From: Qipengyuania sp. S6317L1
Lineage (GTDB): Bacteria; Pseudomonadota; Alphaproteobacteria; Sphingomonadales; Sphingomonadaceae
Reading direction: 5' to 3'
Length of the DNA stretch: 64,000 nucleotides
Assembly (NCBI RefSeq): GCF_023015615.1
Contig: NZ_JALKAJ010000002.1
Span: 944,501 to 1,008,500 of the forward strand
The position numbers were made by a program, and so were the translations under genes. The notes beneath the pieces were generated by a model. The model saw nothing but the letters and a program-made list of their open reading frames with translations, was not told where the DNA came from and ran no database searches. The first letter of the stretch is position 1. Every line of letters starts with the position of its first letter. Shown here one piece after another: positions 27,284 to 35,882 of the stretch.

Positions 27284-27320
27284 GCCGCCGGTCGCGCAGT
27301 AACCCTGCAAGACCGGCGGC
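27284..27320. promoter_or_regulatory. Strong RNA hairpin between exbB and exbD
   Basis: GCCGCCGGTC (27284-27293) pairs perfectly with GACCGGCGGC (27311-27320), with an inner GCAG/CTGC stem and a TAACC loop. It begins 8 bases after the exbB stop. No T run follows, so it is more likely a processing or stability element or a partial terminator than a full stop. It could lower exbD expression relative to exbB. Confidence 0.6.
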
Positions 27321-27415
27321 ACCTCGACGGGTCGGACGCCCGATAGGCCCCAGGCCGGCAAAGCTTCCGCCCCGGCAAGACCAACGCTCCTCTTTGAGCA
27401 AGTAAGGAATTCACA

Positions 27416-27952
27416 ATGGCGATTTCGACGGGAGGCGGGGGCGATACCCCAATGTCCGACATCAACACGACGCCACTCGTGGACGTGATGCTGGTTCTCC
27501 TGATCATCTTCCTGATCGCGGTTCCGGTCGCGATCCAGACGATTGAACGGCTGGAGATCCCTATCTTCGAATCACGCGAGTCGAAGAATAAGGTTGAAAA
27601 CCTCCAGCTCACCGTCAGCACCACCGACGCAGCCGGTAACACAGCGGGTCCGATCCGCACCGGCTTCCAAGGTGCAACACGCTCTGGCGAATGCCGGGTC
27701 TATTTCAACAACATCACACCGATGACTTCTGAAGAACTCTACAACGCGGCGTTCGAACGCCTCGACAAGATTGTTCAGGCTGCCGGCGGTGTCGAAGCGA
27801 TCATGAATGATCCTGAAAAGATCCCGCAGGTCCACATCCGTGCCGACAAGAACGCTCCATGGCGCTGCGTCGCAGGGGCTATCTACAACGTTCAAGCTGC
27901 TGGCTATCCGACGGTTGGGTTCATTTCCAATCCTGTCGATCCAAACGGCTAA
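27416..27952 (+). CDS. exbD: Biopolymer transport protein ExbD (first copy)
   Basis: A 178-residue single-span membrane protein (MSDINTTPLVDVMLVLLIIFLIAVPVA in parts) with the conserved membrane aspartate at residue 23. The periplasmic part is longer than usual and has two cysteines (C93 in GECRVYFNN, C151 in PWRCVAG) that could form a disulfide. AAGGA precedes the ATG. Proton-driven partner of ExbB; a second ExbD follows 24 bases later. Confidence 0.93.
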   Translation: MAISTGGGGDTPMSDINTTPLVDVMLVLLIIFLIAVPVAIQTIERLEIPIFESRESKNKVENLQLTVSTTDAAGNTAGPIRTGFQGATRSGECRVYFNNITPMTSEELYNAAFERLDKIVQAAGGVEAIMNDPEKIPQVHIRADKNAPWRCVAGAIYNVQAAGYPTVGFISNPVDPNG

Positions 27953-27976
27953 CGGCTAGAATAAGGAGAAACTGAC

Positions 27977-28411
27977 ATGGGTATGGCTGGAGGTAAACTC
28001 GACGGCGAACCGATGATCGACATGAACATGACCCCGCTGATCGACGTTTTGCTCGTTCTGCTGATTATGTTCATCATCACCATTCCGGTGGCGACCCACT
28101 CGGTCGACATCGATCTTCCATCAGGTGAGACACCGCCGAGCGATGTCATTCTTGACCCGGTGAAGAACAAGCTCGTTCTGACGGCTGCAAACCAGATCCT
28201 GTGGAATGGTGAAACCATCACACAAGGTCAGCTGCGCACGCTTCTCGCTGAGAGCACGCAGATGGCGGTTGAGCCTGAGCTGCAATTCGAGCCTGAAGCA
28301 CTCGCCAGCTACGATCTTTCAGCCAAGGTGCTGCAAACGATCAAGACATCAGGCGTGACCAAGTTCGGCTTTGTCGGAAACGAGAAATACCGCGTTTTCG
28401 GCAAGGAATAA
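27977..28411 (+). CDS. Biopolymer transport protein ExbD (second copy)
   Basis: A 144-residue ExbD paralogue (MIDMNMTPLIDVLLVLLIMF, with the membrane Asp at residue 23 again) and a shorter, cysteine-free periplasmic domain. AAGGAG lies before the ATG. One ExbB with two different ExbD genes is a layout seen in proteobacteria with many TonB-dependent receptors; heteromeric ExbD dimers are possible. Last gene of the cluster. Confidence 0.93.
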   Translation: MGMAGGKLDGEPMIDMNMTPLIDVLLVLLIMFIITIPVATHSVDIDLPSGETPPSDVILDPVKNKLVLTAANQILWNGETITQGQLRTLLAESTQMAVEPELQFEPEALASYDLSAKVLQTIKTSGVTKFGFVGNEKYRVFGKE

Positions 28412-28437
28412 GCTTTAGAGCCTCGGCTCTGACAAAG

Positions 28438-28467
28438 GGCGCTGCGGGAAACCGCGGCGCCTTTTTT
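28438..28467 (+). terminator. Intrinsic terminator of the tonB-exb cluster
   Basis: A 10-bp stem GGCGCTGCGG / CCGCGGCGCC with one T-G wobble, closed by a GAAA tetraloop and followed by TTTTTT. It lies 27 bases after the last exbD stop. A weaker AGAGCC/GGCTCT hairpin precedes it. Confidence 0.9.
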
Positions 28468-28479
28468 GTTGTGGGGGGT

Positions 28480-28737
28480 GTTTGTCTTTGAAAGGCGTAT
28501 CCGCGCCTTCGTCCTCGGTGCTGTTCCCTCCGCTGCGCTGCGGGGCACCTGCGGGCGCACGGTCGTGCTTTGCGGTTTCTGGCGAAACCGTGCTCCGCGA
28601 CTTCATTGATATATAGAGCCAGAACGACGCCGCAGGCGTCGCAAGAGCGCCCCCCCGCCCGCAGGGGGGCCGTAGCGAATGCGAAGGCCGTCTAGCGAGG
28701 ACGAAGGCGCGGATGCGCTTTCGCAAAGAGAAACAAG
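28480..28737. repeat. Large imperfect inverted-repeat element
   Basis: The outer arms are 28480-28517 and 28696-28737: GTATCCGCGCCTTCGTCCTCG on the left is matched, with one mismatch (GTATCC/GCATCC), by the complement of the right arm, and TTTGTCTTTG by a near copy. Inside are further hairpins: CGGTTT/AAACCG (around 28580), GACGCC-GCA-GGCGTC (around 28625) and a run of C pairing with a run of G (around 28650). It fills the gap between two convergent genes and contains no gene. Confidence 0.6.
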
Positions 28738-28738
28738 C

Positions 28739-31201
28739 TTAATCCCCCTCAAGGGGCGGATCGATCCGCATAGCTTCACCCACAAGGCTCTCCGCCTCGA
28801 TCAGCAGCTCGTCATCGACAGCGCCTTGTGGCACGGCCTCGCGCCCGATCATCGTCATCACCGGCACCGCGAGGGGCGAAACCCGCTCAAGCTCCACATG
28901 CACCAGCTCATGCTGCGAACGCTCTAGCAAATCCGCAAGCCGCCCCACATCTGTCATCCGCGCGCGCGCATCGGCCCAGGCGGCCTCTAACAGCACGTGG
29001 TCAGGCTCATATTTCTTGAGCACATCGTAGATGAGGTCGGTCGAGAAGGTGACTTGCTTGCCCGTCTTGCGCTTGCCCGGATGCTGGCGTTCGATCAGGC
29101 CGCTGATAACCGCCACTTCGCGAAAAGCCCGGCGCAATAGGTGGCTCTCGGTCACCCAGTCGGTGAATTCCTCTGTCAGAATATCAGGCGACAACAGCGG
29201 CTTGGGGTCGGTCACGGGTTTCAGCCCCCACACCGCCAAAGTGTAGTCATTCGCCACAAATCCGGCAGGCATCAGCCCCAGGCTCTCCATCCGCCGAGTG
29301 ATCAGCATGCCGAGCGACTGGTTCGCATTCCACCCCTCGAAGGTGTAATAGACGGTGTAGTGCTTGCCCCCGTGCGGGAAGCTTTCGACCAGCAATTCGC
29401 CGGGCTTTGGCAGGCGGCTGCGATAATCCTGCACCTCGAGCCATTCGCGCACATCATCGGGAAAGCGCCCCCAGCCCGCGCGATCGTCCAGCATGGCCTG
29501 CACCCGCGTTGCCAGATGGCTGGTGAGCGGTAGGCGCAAGCCGCCATAGGAAGGGATCGTCGCCGATGTCTTCGCCGCGCGCACAATCACATCCATGTCC
29601 TTGACGCTCTCCACCTCAAGGCTCATTCCCGCAAAGAAGAAGGTGTCTCCGGCGGACAATTGCGCGGCAAACCGCTCTTCCACCTTGCCAAGCTGCCGCC
29701 CGTTCTTGAAGCGCACCTGGAGCATTTCACTATCGACAATGATGCCGGCGTTCATCCGGTGGCGCTGCGCCTGATTGGGGTGGGAAAGCCGCCATACGCC
29801 CGCTTTATCGCGCACGATCCGCTTGAACTTGTCATAGGCCTTGAGTGCGTAGCCGCCGCTCTCGACAAAATGCAGCACCCGCTCAAATGTCGCCTTGTCG
29901 AGCCACGCATAGGCCATGGACGAGCGGATTTCGGCAAGCAGATCGTCCTCGTGAAAGGGCGCCGCGCAGGCGCAGGCCATCACGTGCTGGGCGAGCACAT
30001 CAAGCCCGCCGGCGCGAAATTCCTCGCCGTCGCGCATCCCTTCGTCGACCGCGTCTTTTGCCGCCATGGCTTCGAGGAATTCAAACCGGTTCCCGGGCAC
30101 CAGGACCGCGCGGCTTGGCGTATCGAGACGGTGGCCTGCGCGCCCGATTCGCTGCAAAAGCCGCGAAGAACCCTTGGGCGCGCCCATCTGCACGACCAGA
30201 TCAATATCGCCCCAATCGACCCCCAGATCGAGGCTTGCGGTGCACACCAGAGCGCGCAATTCGCCTGCCGCCATTGCATCCTCAACGCGGCGCCGCGCCT
30301 CTTTTGAAAGGCTGCCGTGATGGACCCCGATCGGCAGATTGTCCTCGTTCACCTCCCACAGGCACTGGAAAATGAACTCGGCCAGAAATCGCGTATTGGT
30401 GAAGACCAGCGTGGTGCGATTGGCGGCAATCGCCTCCATCAACTGACCCACCGCCCAGCGACCTGCGTGCCCGCCCCAGGGAACGCGCTCTTCGATGGGC
30501 AGAAGGATATCAACCTCGGGCTCGGCACCGTCTTCGCCCAGAACAAGGTCGGCCTTCTGGATTTCGCCTGTATCATCAGCAGGCTGGGCTGTAAGCCACT
30601 CCTGAAAGCTGAGCGGGTTGGCGAGCGTTGCCGACAATGCCACCCGCTGCATATCGGGTGCGAGGCGCTGCAACCGCGCCAGCGCCAGCGCGAGAAGGTC
30701 GCCGCGCTTGCCCGTCGCAAAGGCGTGCACCTCGTCGATCACCACGCGTTTCAGCGTGCGGAAAAGCTCCATGCTCTCCGGGTAAGACAGAAGCAGCGAC
30801 AGGCTCTCCGGCGTTGTCAGCAGCACGTGGGGCGGCTTTTCGCGTTGGCGTTTCTTGCGATCAGACGACGTATCGCCAGAGCGCGTCTCGACCCTGATGG
30901 GAAGGCCGATCTCCTCGATCGGGGTGAGCAAATTGCGCTTCACATCGTGAGCGAGCGCTTTGAGCGGAGAGACGTAGAGCGTGTGGAGGCCATCTTCGGG
31001 CGGCTCGCCCCCGGAGGGCGCAAAATCGCACAAGGTGGGCAGAAAGCCCGCAAGCGTCTTGCCCGCGCCTGTATCCGCCACAAGCAGCGCATCGCGCCCT
31101 TCGCGCGCCTTTGTGAGCATATCCAGCTGGTGGCGGCGAATACGCCACCCGCGCGCGTCAAACCACGACTGGATTTCGGAAGGGACTGAGGGTGCTGTCA
31201 C
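28739..31201 (-). CDS. Lhr-like DEXH-box DNA helicase
   Basis: An 820-residue superfamily 2 helicase. Motif I is VADTGAGKTLAGFLP, Ia YVSPLKALAHD, II DEVHAF, III SATLANP, and VI QRIGRAGHR; the C-terminal half has the Lhr-core winged-helix layout. Length and sequence fit the ligase-associated DEXH-box type rather than the 1500-residue full-length Lhr. Its usual partners (an ATP-dependent ligase, an exonuclease and a phosphoesterase) are not adjacent here. The start GTG at 31201 overlaps the upstream DUF2059 stop by four bases (GTGA). Confidence 0.88.
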   Translation of the reverse strand: MTAPSVPSEIQSWFDARGWRIRRHQLDMLTKAREGRDALLVADTGAGKTLAGFLPTLCDFAPSGGEPPEDGLHTLYVSPLKALAHDVKRNLLTPIEEIGLPIRVETRSGDTSSDRKKRQREKPPHVLLTTPESLSLLLSYPESMELFRTLKRVVIDEVHAFATGKRGDLLALALARLQRLAPDMQRVALSATLANPLSFQEWLTAQPADDTGEIQKADLVLGEDGAEPEVDILLPIEERVPWGGHAGRWAVGQLMEAIAANRTTLVFTNTRFLAEFIFQCLWEVNEDNLPIGVHHGSLSKEARRRVEDAMAAGELRALVCTASLDLGVDWGDIDLVVQMGAPKGSSRLLQRIGRAGHRLDTPSRAVLVPGNRFEFLEAMAAKDAVDEGMRDGEEFRAGGLDVLAQHVMACACAAPFHEDDLLAEIRSSMAYAWLDKATFERVLHFVESGGYALKAYDKFKRIVRDKAGVWRLSHPNQAQRHRMNAGIIVDSEMLQVRFKNGRQLGKVEERFAAQLSAGDTFFFAGMSLEVESVKDMDVIVRAAKTSATIPSYGGLRLPLTSHLATRVQAMLDDRAGWGRFPDDVREWLEVQDYRSRLPKPGELLVESFPHGGKHYTVYYTFEGWNANQSLGMLITRRMESLGLMPAGFVANDYTLAVWGLKPVTDPKPLLSPDILTEEFTDWVTESHLLRRAFREVAVISGLIERQHPGKRKTGKQVTFSTDLIYDVLKKYEPDHVLLEAAWADARARMTDVGRLADLLERSQHELVHVELERVSPLAVPVMTMIGREAVPQGAVDDELLIEAESLVGEAMRIDPPLEGD

Positions 31202-32028
31202 TCGCCTTGAGGATCGCTTTCGACACGTGGTGAAACCACATCTTCAAGCGAGGCTGCATCCACGCCCAGAAGCTGCGCCATGCGGCTGCGCTCTTCGGGG
31301 CTCAAGTCTGCGACGTTACGCTCCGGCGGGAGCGCGGCCATCGCCGCTTCGATCTGGGCGCCCATATCGCCGAATTGCTGCATCATCTGCGGCATCGCCT
31401 GCATGCTTGCCGACATGACTTGCGGATCAGCCATCAGCTTGATGTTTTCCTGAGCGTAGAGCTTGCCCGTCGGCGTTTCGAAGAAGGCGGCAATATCGGC
31501 AAGCTGCGCATCGTCGAAGCGGATCGCATAGGCTTTGGCCATCCCTTCCTTGAAGCCGGGCTCGATCAGGACTGCGGCCTCGAACATGATGTCGCCCATA
31601 ACGTCCTGTATGATGGTGCCGCGCTCACTGAAGGCGGGATCGAGCAATAGGGCGAGGTCGGCTTTCTCCTCCTGTGAGAGTGCAGCCGTCACTTCCGGTT
31701 CGACCAGGAGACGGCTTCCGATCACCATGTCGGCGGCGCCGGGACCGCTCATCATATCGAGTAAAGGCATCATGGTGCTCGACATCATTTCGCCCATCAT
31801 GTCGGCATAAAAGCCTTCGGGCATCATCACGTCGATCAACGCTTTTGCAGCGGGCAGCCGCGCCTCTTGTTCGTCGGTCAGGGGTTCGGAAGCGAACATT
31901 CCTGCGAACATGTCGCCCATCGCTTCAAGCTGCTGCGCGCTTGGCTCACCCGATCCTTGAGCAAGCGCGGGCGCAGGGGCAGCAATGAGCGAGAGGCCCG
32001 ATGCGGCGGCAAGTAGGAAACGTTTCAT
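31198..32028 (-). CDS. DUF2059 domain-containing secreted protein
   Basis: A 276-residue exported protein (signal MKRFLLAAASGLSLIAAPAPALA; start at 32028 with GAGGA upstream). The middle is methionine-rich (MPEGFYADMMGEMMSSTMMPLL) and the DUF2059 core is near FDDAQLADIAAFFETPTGKLY. The function of this family is unknown; it is usually periplasmic. It is translationally coupled to the helicase, which has no obvious functional link. Confidence 0.85.
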   Translation of the reverse strand: MKRFLLAAASGLSLIAAPAPALAQGSGEPSAQQLEAMGDMFAGMFASEPLTDEQEARLPAAKALIDVMMPEGFYADMMGEMMSSTMMPLLDMMSGPGAADMVIGSRLLVEPEVTAALSQEEKADLALLLDPAFSERGTIIQDVMGDIMFEAAVLIEPGFKEGMAKAYAIRFDDAQLADIAAFFETPTGKLYAQENIKLMADPQVMSASMQAMPQMMQQFGDMGAQIEAAMAALPPERNVADLSPEERSRMAQLLGVDAASLEDVVSPRVESDPQGE

Positions 32029-32059
32029 GTCTCTAATCCTCAATGCAATCGTTTGACGA

Positions 32060-33496
32060 TTAATGCCCGACACTCTCGCCGCGTTCCAGACCCGAAAGCG
32101 AGAGTTGCTCGTCGATCTGCGCGATCAGGCGTTCGAGGCCTTCTTTCGTATCGCTTTCCGCGCGCGCGACCAGCACATCCTGTGTGTTCGAGGCGCGCAG
32201 CAGCCACCAGCCATCGGCGGTATTCACGCGCACGCCGTCGGTTGCATTGACCTCTTCGACGCCATCGCCGGGATCGGTGGTAAGCCGCTCAGTGATTTCG
32301 GCCATCGCAGGGAATTTGCGCGCTTCGTCCACTTGGAAACGCATTTCCGGCGTGTTGAGCATATCGGGAATGGCCCCGCGAAGCTCGGTCACCGATTTGC
32401 CCAACCGCGCCGAGGCGGCAAGCAGGCGAACGCCGGCATAAAGCGCATCGTCAAAGCCGTAATAGGTATCGGCGAAAAATACGTGCCCGCTCATTTCGCC
32501 AGCGAGAGGCGAGCCCGTCTCCTTCATTTTGGATTTAATGAGCGAGTGGCCCGTCTTCCACATCAGCGGTTTTCCGCCGCACTTTGCCACGTGGTCGAAC
32601 AGCGCGCGGCTCGCCTTCACATCGGCGATAATCGTTTGACCTTGATGGGTTTTCAGAACGTCTTCGGCGTAGATCATGAGCAGCTGATCGCCCCAGATCA
32701 CCCGGCCTTCACCGTCAATCGCGCCGATCCGGTCACCGTCGCCGTCAAAGGCCACTCCAAAATCGAGGTTCTTCTCCGCGACAAGCTTGCGCAAATCCAC
32801 CAGATTTTCCTCAACCGTTGGATCAGGGTGGTGATTTGGAAAATGACCGTCAACTTCAGTAAACAGCAAATGGTGTTCACCCGGCAATCGCGCCGCCAAC
32901 GCTTCGAGAGCAGGTCCGGCCGCTCCGTTCCCTGCGTCCCAGCCGACCTTCAGGCCGCCGAGTTTGCTCTCGTCAATTCCGGCAAGTCCTTCGAGCATGC
33001 GCTCGACATACTCGCCAAGGATGTCGCGGGACGAGACTTCTCCCGCCCCTTCGGCCCAGTCCCCGGCCGCCGCCATCGTGCCGAGCCGCTGGATATCGGC
33101 ACCAAAAAACGGTCGCCCCTGAAATACCATCTTGAAGCCGTTGTAATTGGGGGGATTGTGGCTGCCAGTTATCTGAATGCCGCCTTTCACCTCTTCGCTT
33201 GAAGCTTCGGCGTAATACAACATCGGGGTCGCGCCCATGCCGACCGTGACCACATCGCAACCGCTGGCCGTCAGCCCTTCGACCAGAGCGTGTTCGAGCA
33301 TGGGTGAGCTGACCCGTCCATCGTAACCCACCGCGACTTTTGGCGCTCCTGCGATGCCGGCCTCTTCTTCTGCGCGGCGAAGCAGGGTCCCGAACGAACG
33401 GCCAATTGCGCGCGCGTCGTCCACTCCCAGTGTTTCGCCAATAATGCCGCGGATGTCGTATTCGCGAAGGACAGTGGGATCAAAAGTATGTGACAT
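32060..33496 (-). CDS. Phosphomannomutase / phosphoglucomutase
   Basis: A 478-residue alpha-D-phosphohexomutase that interconverts mannose or glucose 6- and 1-phosphates for exopolysaccharide and lipopolysaccharide sugars. The catalytic serine is in TGSHNPPNYNGFK, the metal loop is DGDGDRIG, the sugar loop is GEMSGHVFF, and the phosphate-binding end is VNTADGWWLLRASNTQD (in parts). The order and length fit the AlgC/ManB bifunctional type. It lies 31 bases upstream of the DUF2059 gene, with no functional connection evident. Confidence 0.92.
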   Translation of the reverse strand: MSHTFDPTVLREYDIRGIIGETLGVDDARAIGRSFGTLLRRAEEEAGIAGAPKVAVGYDGRVSSPMLEHALVEGLTASGCDVVTVGMGATPMLYYAEASSEEVKGGIQITGSHNPPNYNGFKMVFQGRPFFGADIQRLGTMAAAGDWAEGAGEVSSRDILGEYVERMLEGLAGIDESKLGGLKVGWDAGNGAAGPALEALAARLPGEHHLLFTEVDGHFPNHHPDPTVEENLVDLRKLVAEKNLDFGVAFDGDGDRIGAIDGEGRVIWGDQLLMIYAEDVLKTHQGQTIIADVKASRALFDHVAKCGGKPLMWKTGHSLIKSKMKETGSPLAGEMSGHVFFADTYYGFDDALYAGVRLLAASARLGKSVTELRGAIPDMLNTPEMRFQVDEARKFPAMAEITERLTTDPGDGVEEVNATDGVRVNTADGWWLLRASNTQDVLVARAESDTKEGLERLIAQIDEQLSLSGLERGESVGH

Positions 33497-33625
33497 GAGA
33501 AGTCGGGCCTCAATTCGAGAGTGATTGACAGGTGGCTACTCAGCTATGCTTAGCAGCCAATCCCTTGCAATGCTTGCAAAGATTGGTGCCAATTTGGTGA
33601 TTAAGGCGGTCAAGCCATTTGGGCA

Positions 33626-33672
33626 GGCCGGTGTTCAGGCTGGCCGGTGTTCAGGCAGGCCACTGTTTCAAG
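33626..33672. repeat. Short tandem repeat, 16-base period
   Basis: GGCCGGTGTTCAGGC occurs at 33626-33640 and 33642-33656 exactly, followed by a degenerate third copy (GGCCACTGTTTCAAG, 33658-33672). It lies in the gap between the J-protein gene end and the phosphomutase start. Confidence 0.7.
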
Positions 33673-33684
33673 TTAGCACGTGTT

Positions 33685-34014
33685 TCAGGCTGGCGGCTCT
33701 TTGCCAGATTGCTCGCTATCCCCGGCCCCCAGATCGGCCAGCAGGATATCGCGCGCGTCATTGGCATCGTGCACCTTGGTGCTCGACCCGCCGCGATCGG
33801 GATGAACCTGTGCGATAAGCTTTTTGTGCGCGCTTATTATTTCCTCGCGGGTCGCCTTGCGCGTTACGTCCAGATGTCTGCGCGCCTCTGCCAGTTTTTG
33901 TGCCTGGGATTTCTGGCGCGATTGCGGGCCCGAGAGCATTTCCCAAGGCCATTTGCCGATGGCCCAGCGGAACAGCACCGCGACAAGCACGAGGATGACG
34001 GCAAATTTCAGCAT
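33685..34014 (-). CDS. Membrane-anchored J-domain protein
   Basis: A 109-residue protein with an N-terminal membrane helix (MLKFAVILVLVAVLFRWAIG) and a short C-terminal J-domain (ATREEIISAHKKLIAQVHPDRGGSS with the HPD triad). This TIM14/DjlC-like layout fits a co-chaperone that recruits DnaK at the inner membrane. It ends a pair with mipZ, four bases downstream of its stop, so they are likely co-transcribed. Confidence 0.85.
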   Translation of the reverse strand: MLKFAVILVLVAVLFRWAIGKWPWEMLSGPQSRQKSQAQKLAEARRHLDVTRKATREEIISAHKKLIAQVHPDRGGSSTKVHDANDARDILLADLGAGDSEQSGKEPPA

Positions 34015-34018
34015 GACG

Positions 34019-34855
34019 TCATGCAGCCTCCATCGAAGGCTTGGCCCCGTTTTTACCGCTTGTCATATCGGGTAGCTGCAAAGCCATCACGAGGGACCGC
34101 AGCTCCTGGCGCGCGACCAGGTGGCTGGTGCCAAGTTCGCCCAGATGCCCCTTGTCGAGGAGGGTAAGTCCCGATGGGAAAAGCTCGCGGTAGATCACCC
34201 GCTCTGACAAGCCGTGGGTCACCCGAAAGCCTACCCGCTTCGCCATTTCGGTAAGCGCCTTGTTGATCCGCGCCATGTTGCGCGCCTCGGTGTGGCCGGT
34301 GCGATTGCGCACCACGATCCAGTCCATTTCGGGTCGCTCGCCGCTCGCGGTGGCGCGGCTTCTCTTCATGCGCGCCTCCCAGATAAGCTCGGCGAAAAAG
34401 GACAGCTTTTTCACCTTGAAGTTTTCCGGATCGACCTGTCCGATGAGGTCAAAATCGACGAAACTGTCGTTCATGGGGGTGACCAGAGTGTCGGCCTGCT
34501 CGACCGCTGCGCGCGCCAGAGGATCATCGCGGCCCGGATTGTCGATGATTAAAAAATCGCAGTCGTGTTCAAGTTTGTCGATCTTGATGCCAAGCGCCTC
34601 TGCGCTGCGGCCCTTGAACACTTCGCAGGCCGGCGTCGGAAGTTCCAGCCCGCGCCGCTGCATCGTGTGGAAACGGTTTTCCATATAACGGTGCGATGTG
34701 CGCTGGCGCGGATCGAGGTCGAGCATGGTCACCCGCGCGCCCTGATAGGACAGGGCTACCGCGACGTGCACAGCCGTCGTCGACTTGCCGGTTCCGCCTT
34801 TCTCATTGGCAAAAACAATCCGGTGTGTGCCGTGTTTTGCAGGCGCGCCGCCCAT
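34019..34855 (-). CDS. mipZ: Division plane positioning ATPase MipZ
   Basis: A 278-residue ParA/MinD-type ATPase. The deviant Walker A is NEKGGTGKSTT (residues 17-27), followed by MLDLDPRQRTSHRYMENR and the Walker B-like FLIIDNPGRDDPLA. In Caulobacter MipZ forms gradients from the cell poles and blocks FtsZ assembly there. The start at 34855 has AGGA upstream; the frame stays open to 35623, but that part is antisense to panC. The divergent panC neighbour is common in alphaproteobacteria. Confidence 0.88.
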   Translation of the reverse strand: MGGAPAKHGTHRIVFANEKGGTGKSTTAVHVAVALSYQGARVTMLDLDPRQRTSHRYMENRFHTMQRRGLELPTPACEVFKGRSAEALGIKIDKLEHDCDFLIIDNPGRDDPLARAAVEQADTLVTPMNDSFVDFDLIGQVDPENFKVKKLSFFAELIWEARMKRSRATASGERPEMDWIVVRNRTGHTEARNMARINKALTEMAKRVGFRVTHGLSERVIYRELFPSGLTLLDKGHLGELGTSHLVARQELRSLVMALQLPDMTSGKNGAKPSMEAA

Positions 34856-34990
34856 AGAAACTATCCTGTGCGTTGGGCCGGTGCGCCACGCCCACCGGCT
34901 TCGAATGTTGACCCATTGCGTAAGGGGAGCTTGTGAAAACGCAGCGCCCCGGTCTATCGCGGCCCAAGTGTTATCCGAGGGGAGCCAGAG

Positions 34991-35857
34991 GTGCAAACTG
35001 CAACCACGCTCGAAATGTTGAGAACAAGTGTCGCTAGGCTTCGCGAAAATGGCGCGCGTATTGGCCTGGTGCCGACGATGGGCGCGCTGCACGAAGGGCA
35101 TCTGACCCTGGTCCGCCGTGCACGCGAGGAATGTGACGGTGTTGTCGCCTCGATCTTCGTAAACCCGACGCAGTTTGGCCCCAATGAGGACCTCGATGCC
35201 TACCCGCGCCAGCTGGCCGAAGATGCCGCAATGCTGGAGGCCGAAGGCTGCGCGCTCCTTTGGGCGCCGGAACCGGGCGAAATGTATCCGGACGGCCCGG
35301 AGAATTTCGTGACCAGCATTTCGGTCAGCGGGGTGAGCGAGGGGCTGTGCGGCGCGGCGCGGCCCGGCCATTTCGACGGCGTTGCAACGGTCGTGAACAA
35401 GCTGTTCAATCAGGTCGCGCCCGACATGGCCTTTTTCGGCGAGAAAGATTTTCAACAGCTCGCCGTTATTCGCGCGATGGCCCGCGATCTCGATCTCACG
35501 CGCCCCCATGTGCACTCCATCATCGGTGTGCCCACCGTGCGCGAGAGCGATGGCCTCGCCATGTCGAGCCGCAATCGCTACCTGTCCGAAGGCGACCGCG
35601 CCGCAGCCACCACCCTGCCGCAATCGATGAAAGCGGCGATTGCACGGATCGAGGACGGGCAGCCGGTGGCCCCGGCCCTTGCCGCGCTCGAAGGGGAATT
35701 GTTGCAGGCCGGATTTGCCAGCATCGACTACGCCGTTCTTGCCGATAGCGCTTCCCTTGCGCCACTGGAGCGCCTAACGCGATCGCCTGCGAGGCTGCTG
35801 GTTGCCGCGCGCATTGGCACCACCCGCTTGATCGACAACATGGCCGTTTCCGCGTGA
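34991..35857 (+). CDS. panC: Pantothenate synthetase
   Basis: A 288-residue enzyme joining pantoate and beta-alanine to make pantothenate, the precursor of CoA. The nucleotide motifs are VPTMGALHEGHLTLVRRA (HxGH) and LAMSSRNRYLS (the KMSKS-like loop); FFGEKDFQQLAVIR is also a family marker. The start is GTG at 34991, with GGGGAG nearby. It is divergent from mipZ. Confidence 0.96.
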   Translation: MQTATTLEMLRTSVARLRENGARIGLVPTMGALHEGHLTLVRRAREECDGVVASIFVNPTQFGPNEDLDAYPRQLAEDAAMLEAEGCALLWAPEPGEMYPDGPENFVTSISVSGVSEGLCGAARPGHFDGVATVVNKLFNQVAPDMAFFGEKDFQQLAVIRAMARDLDLTRPHVHSIIGVPTVRESDGLAMSSRNRYLSEGDRAAATTLPQSMKAAIARIEDGQPVAPALAALEGELLQAGFASIDYAVLADSASLAPLERLTRSPARLLVAARIGTTRLIDNMAVSA

Positions 35858-35882
35858 CCGGCGACGAAGGACTTACACCGCG

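Noticed and set aside
34856..35623. N-terminal extension of the mipZ frame
   Set aside because: Antisense to panC; the MipZ family start and a ribosome-binding site are at 34855.
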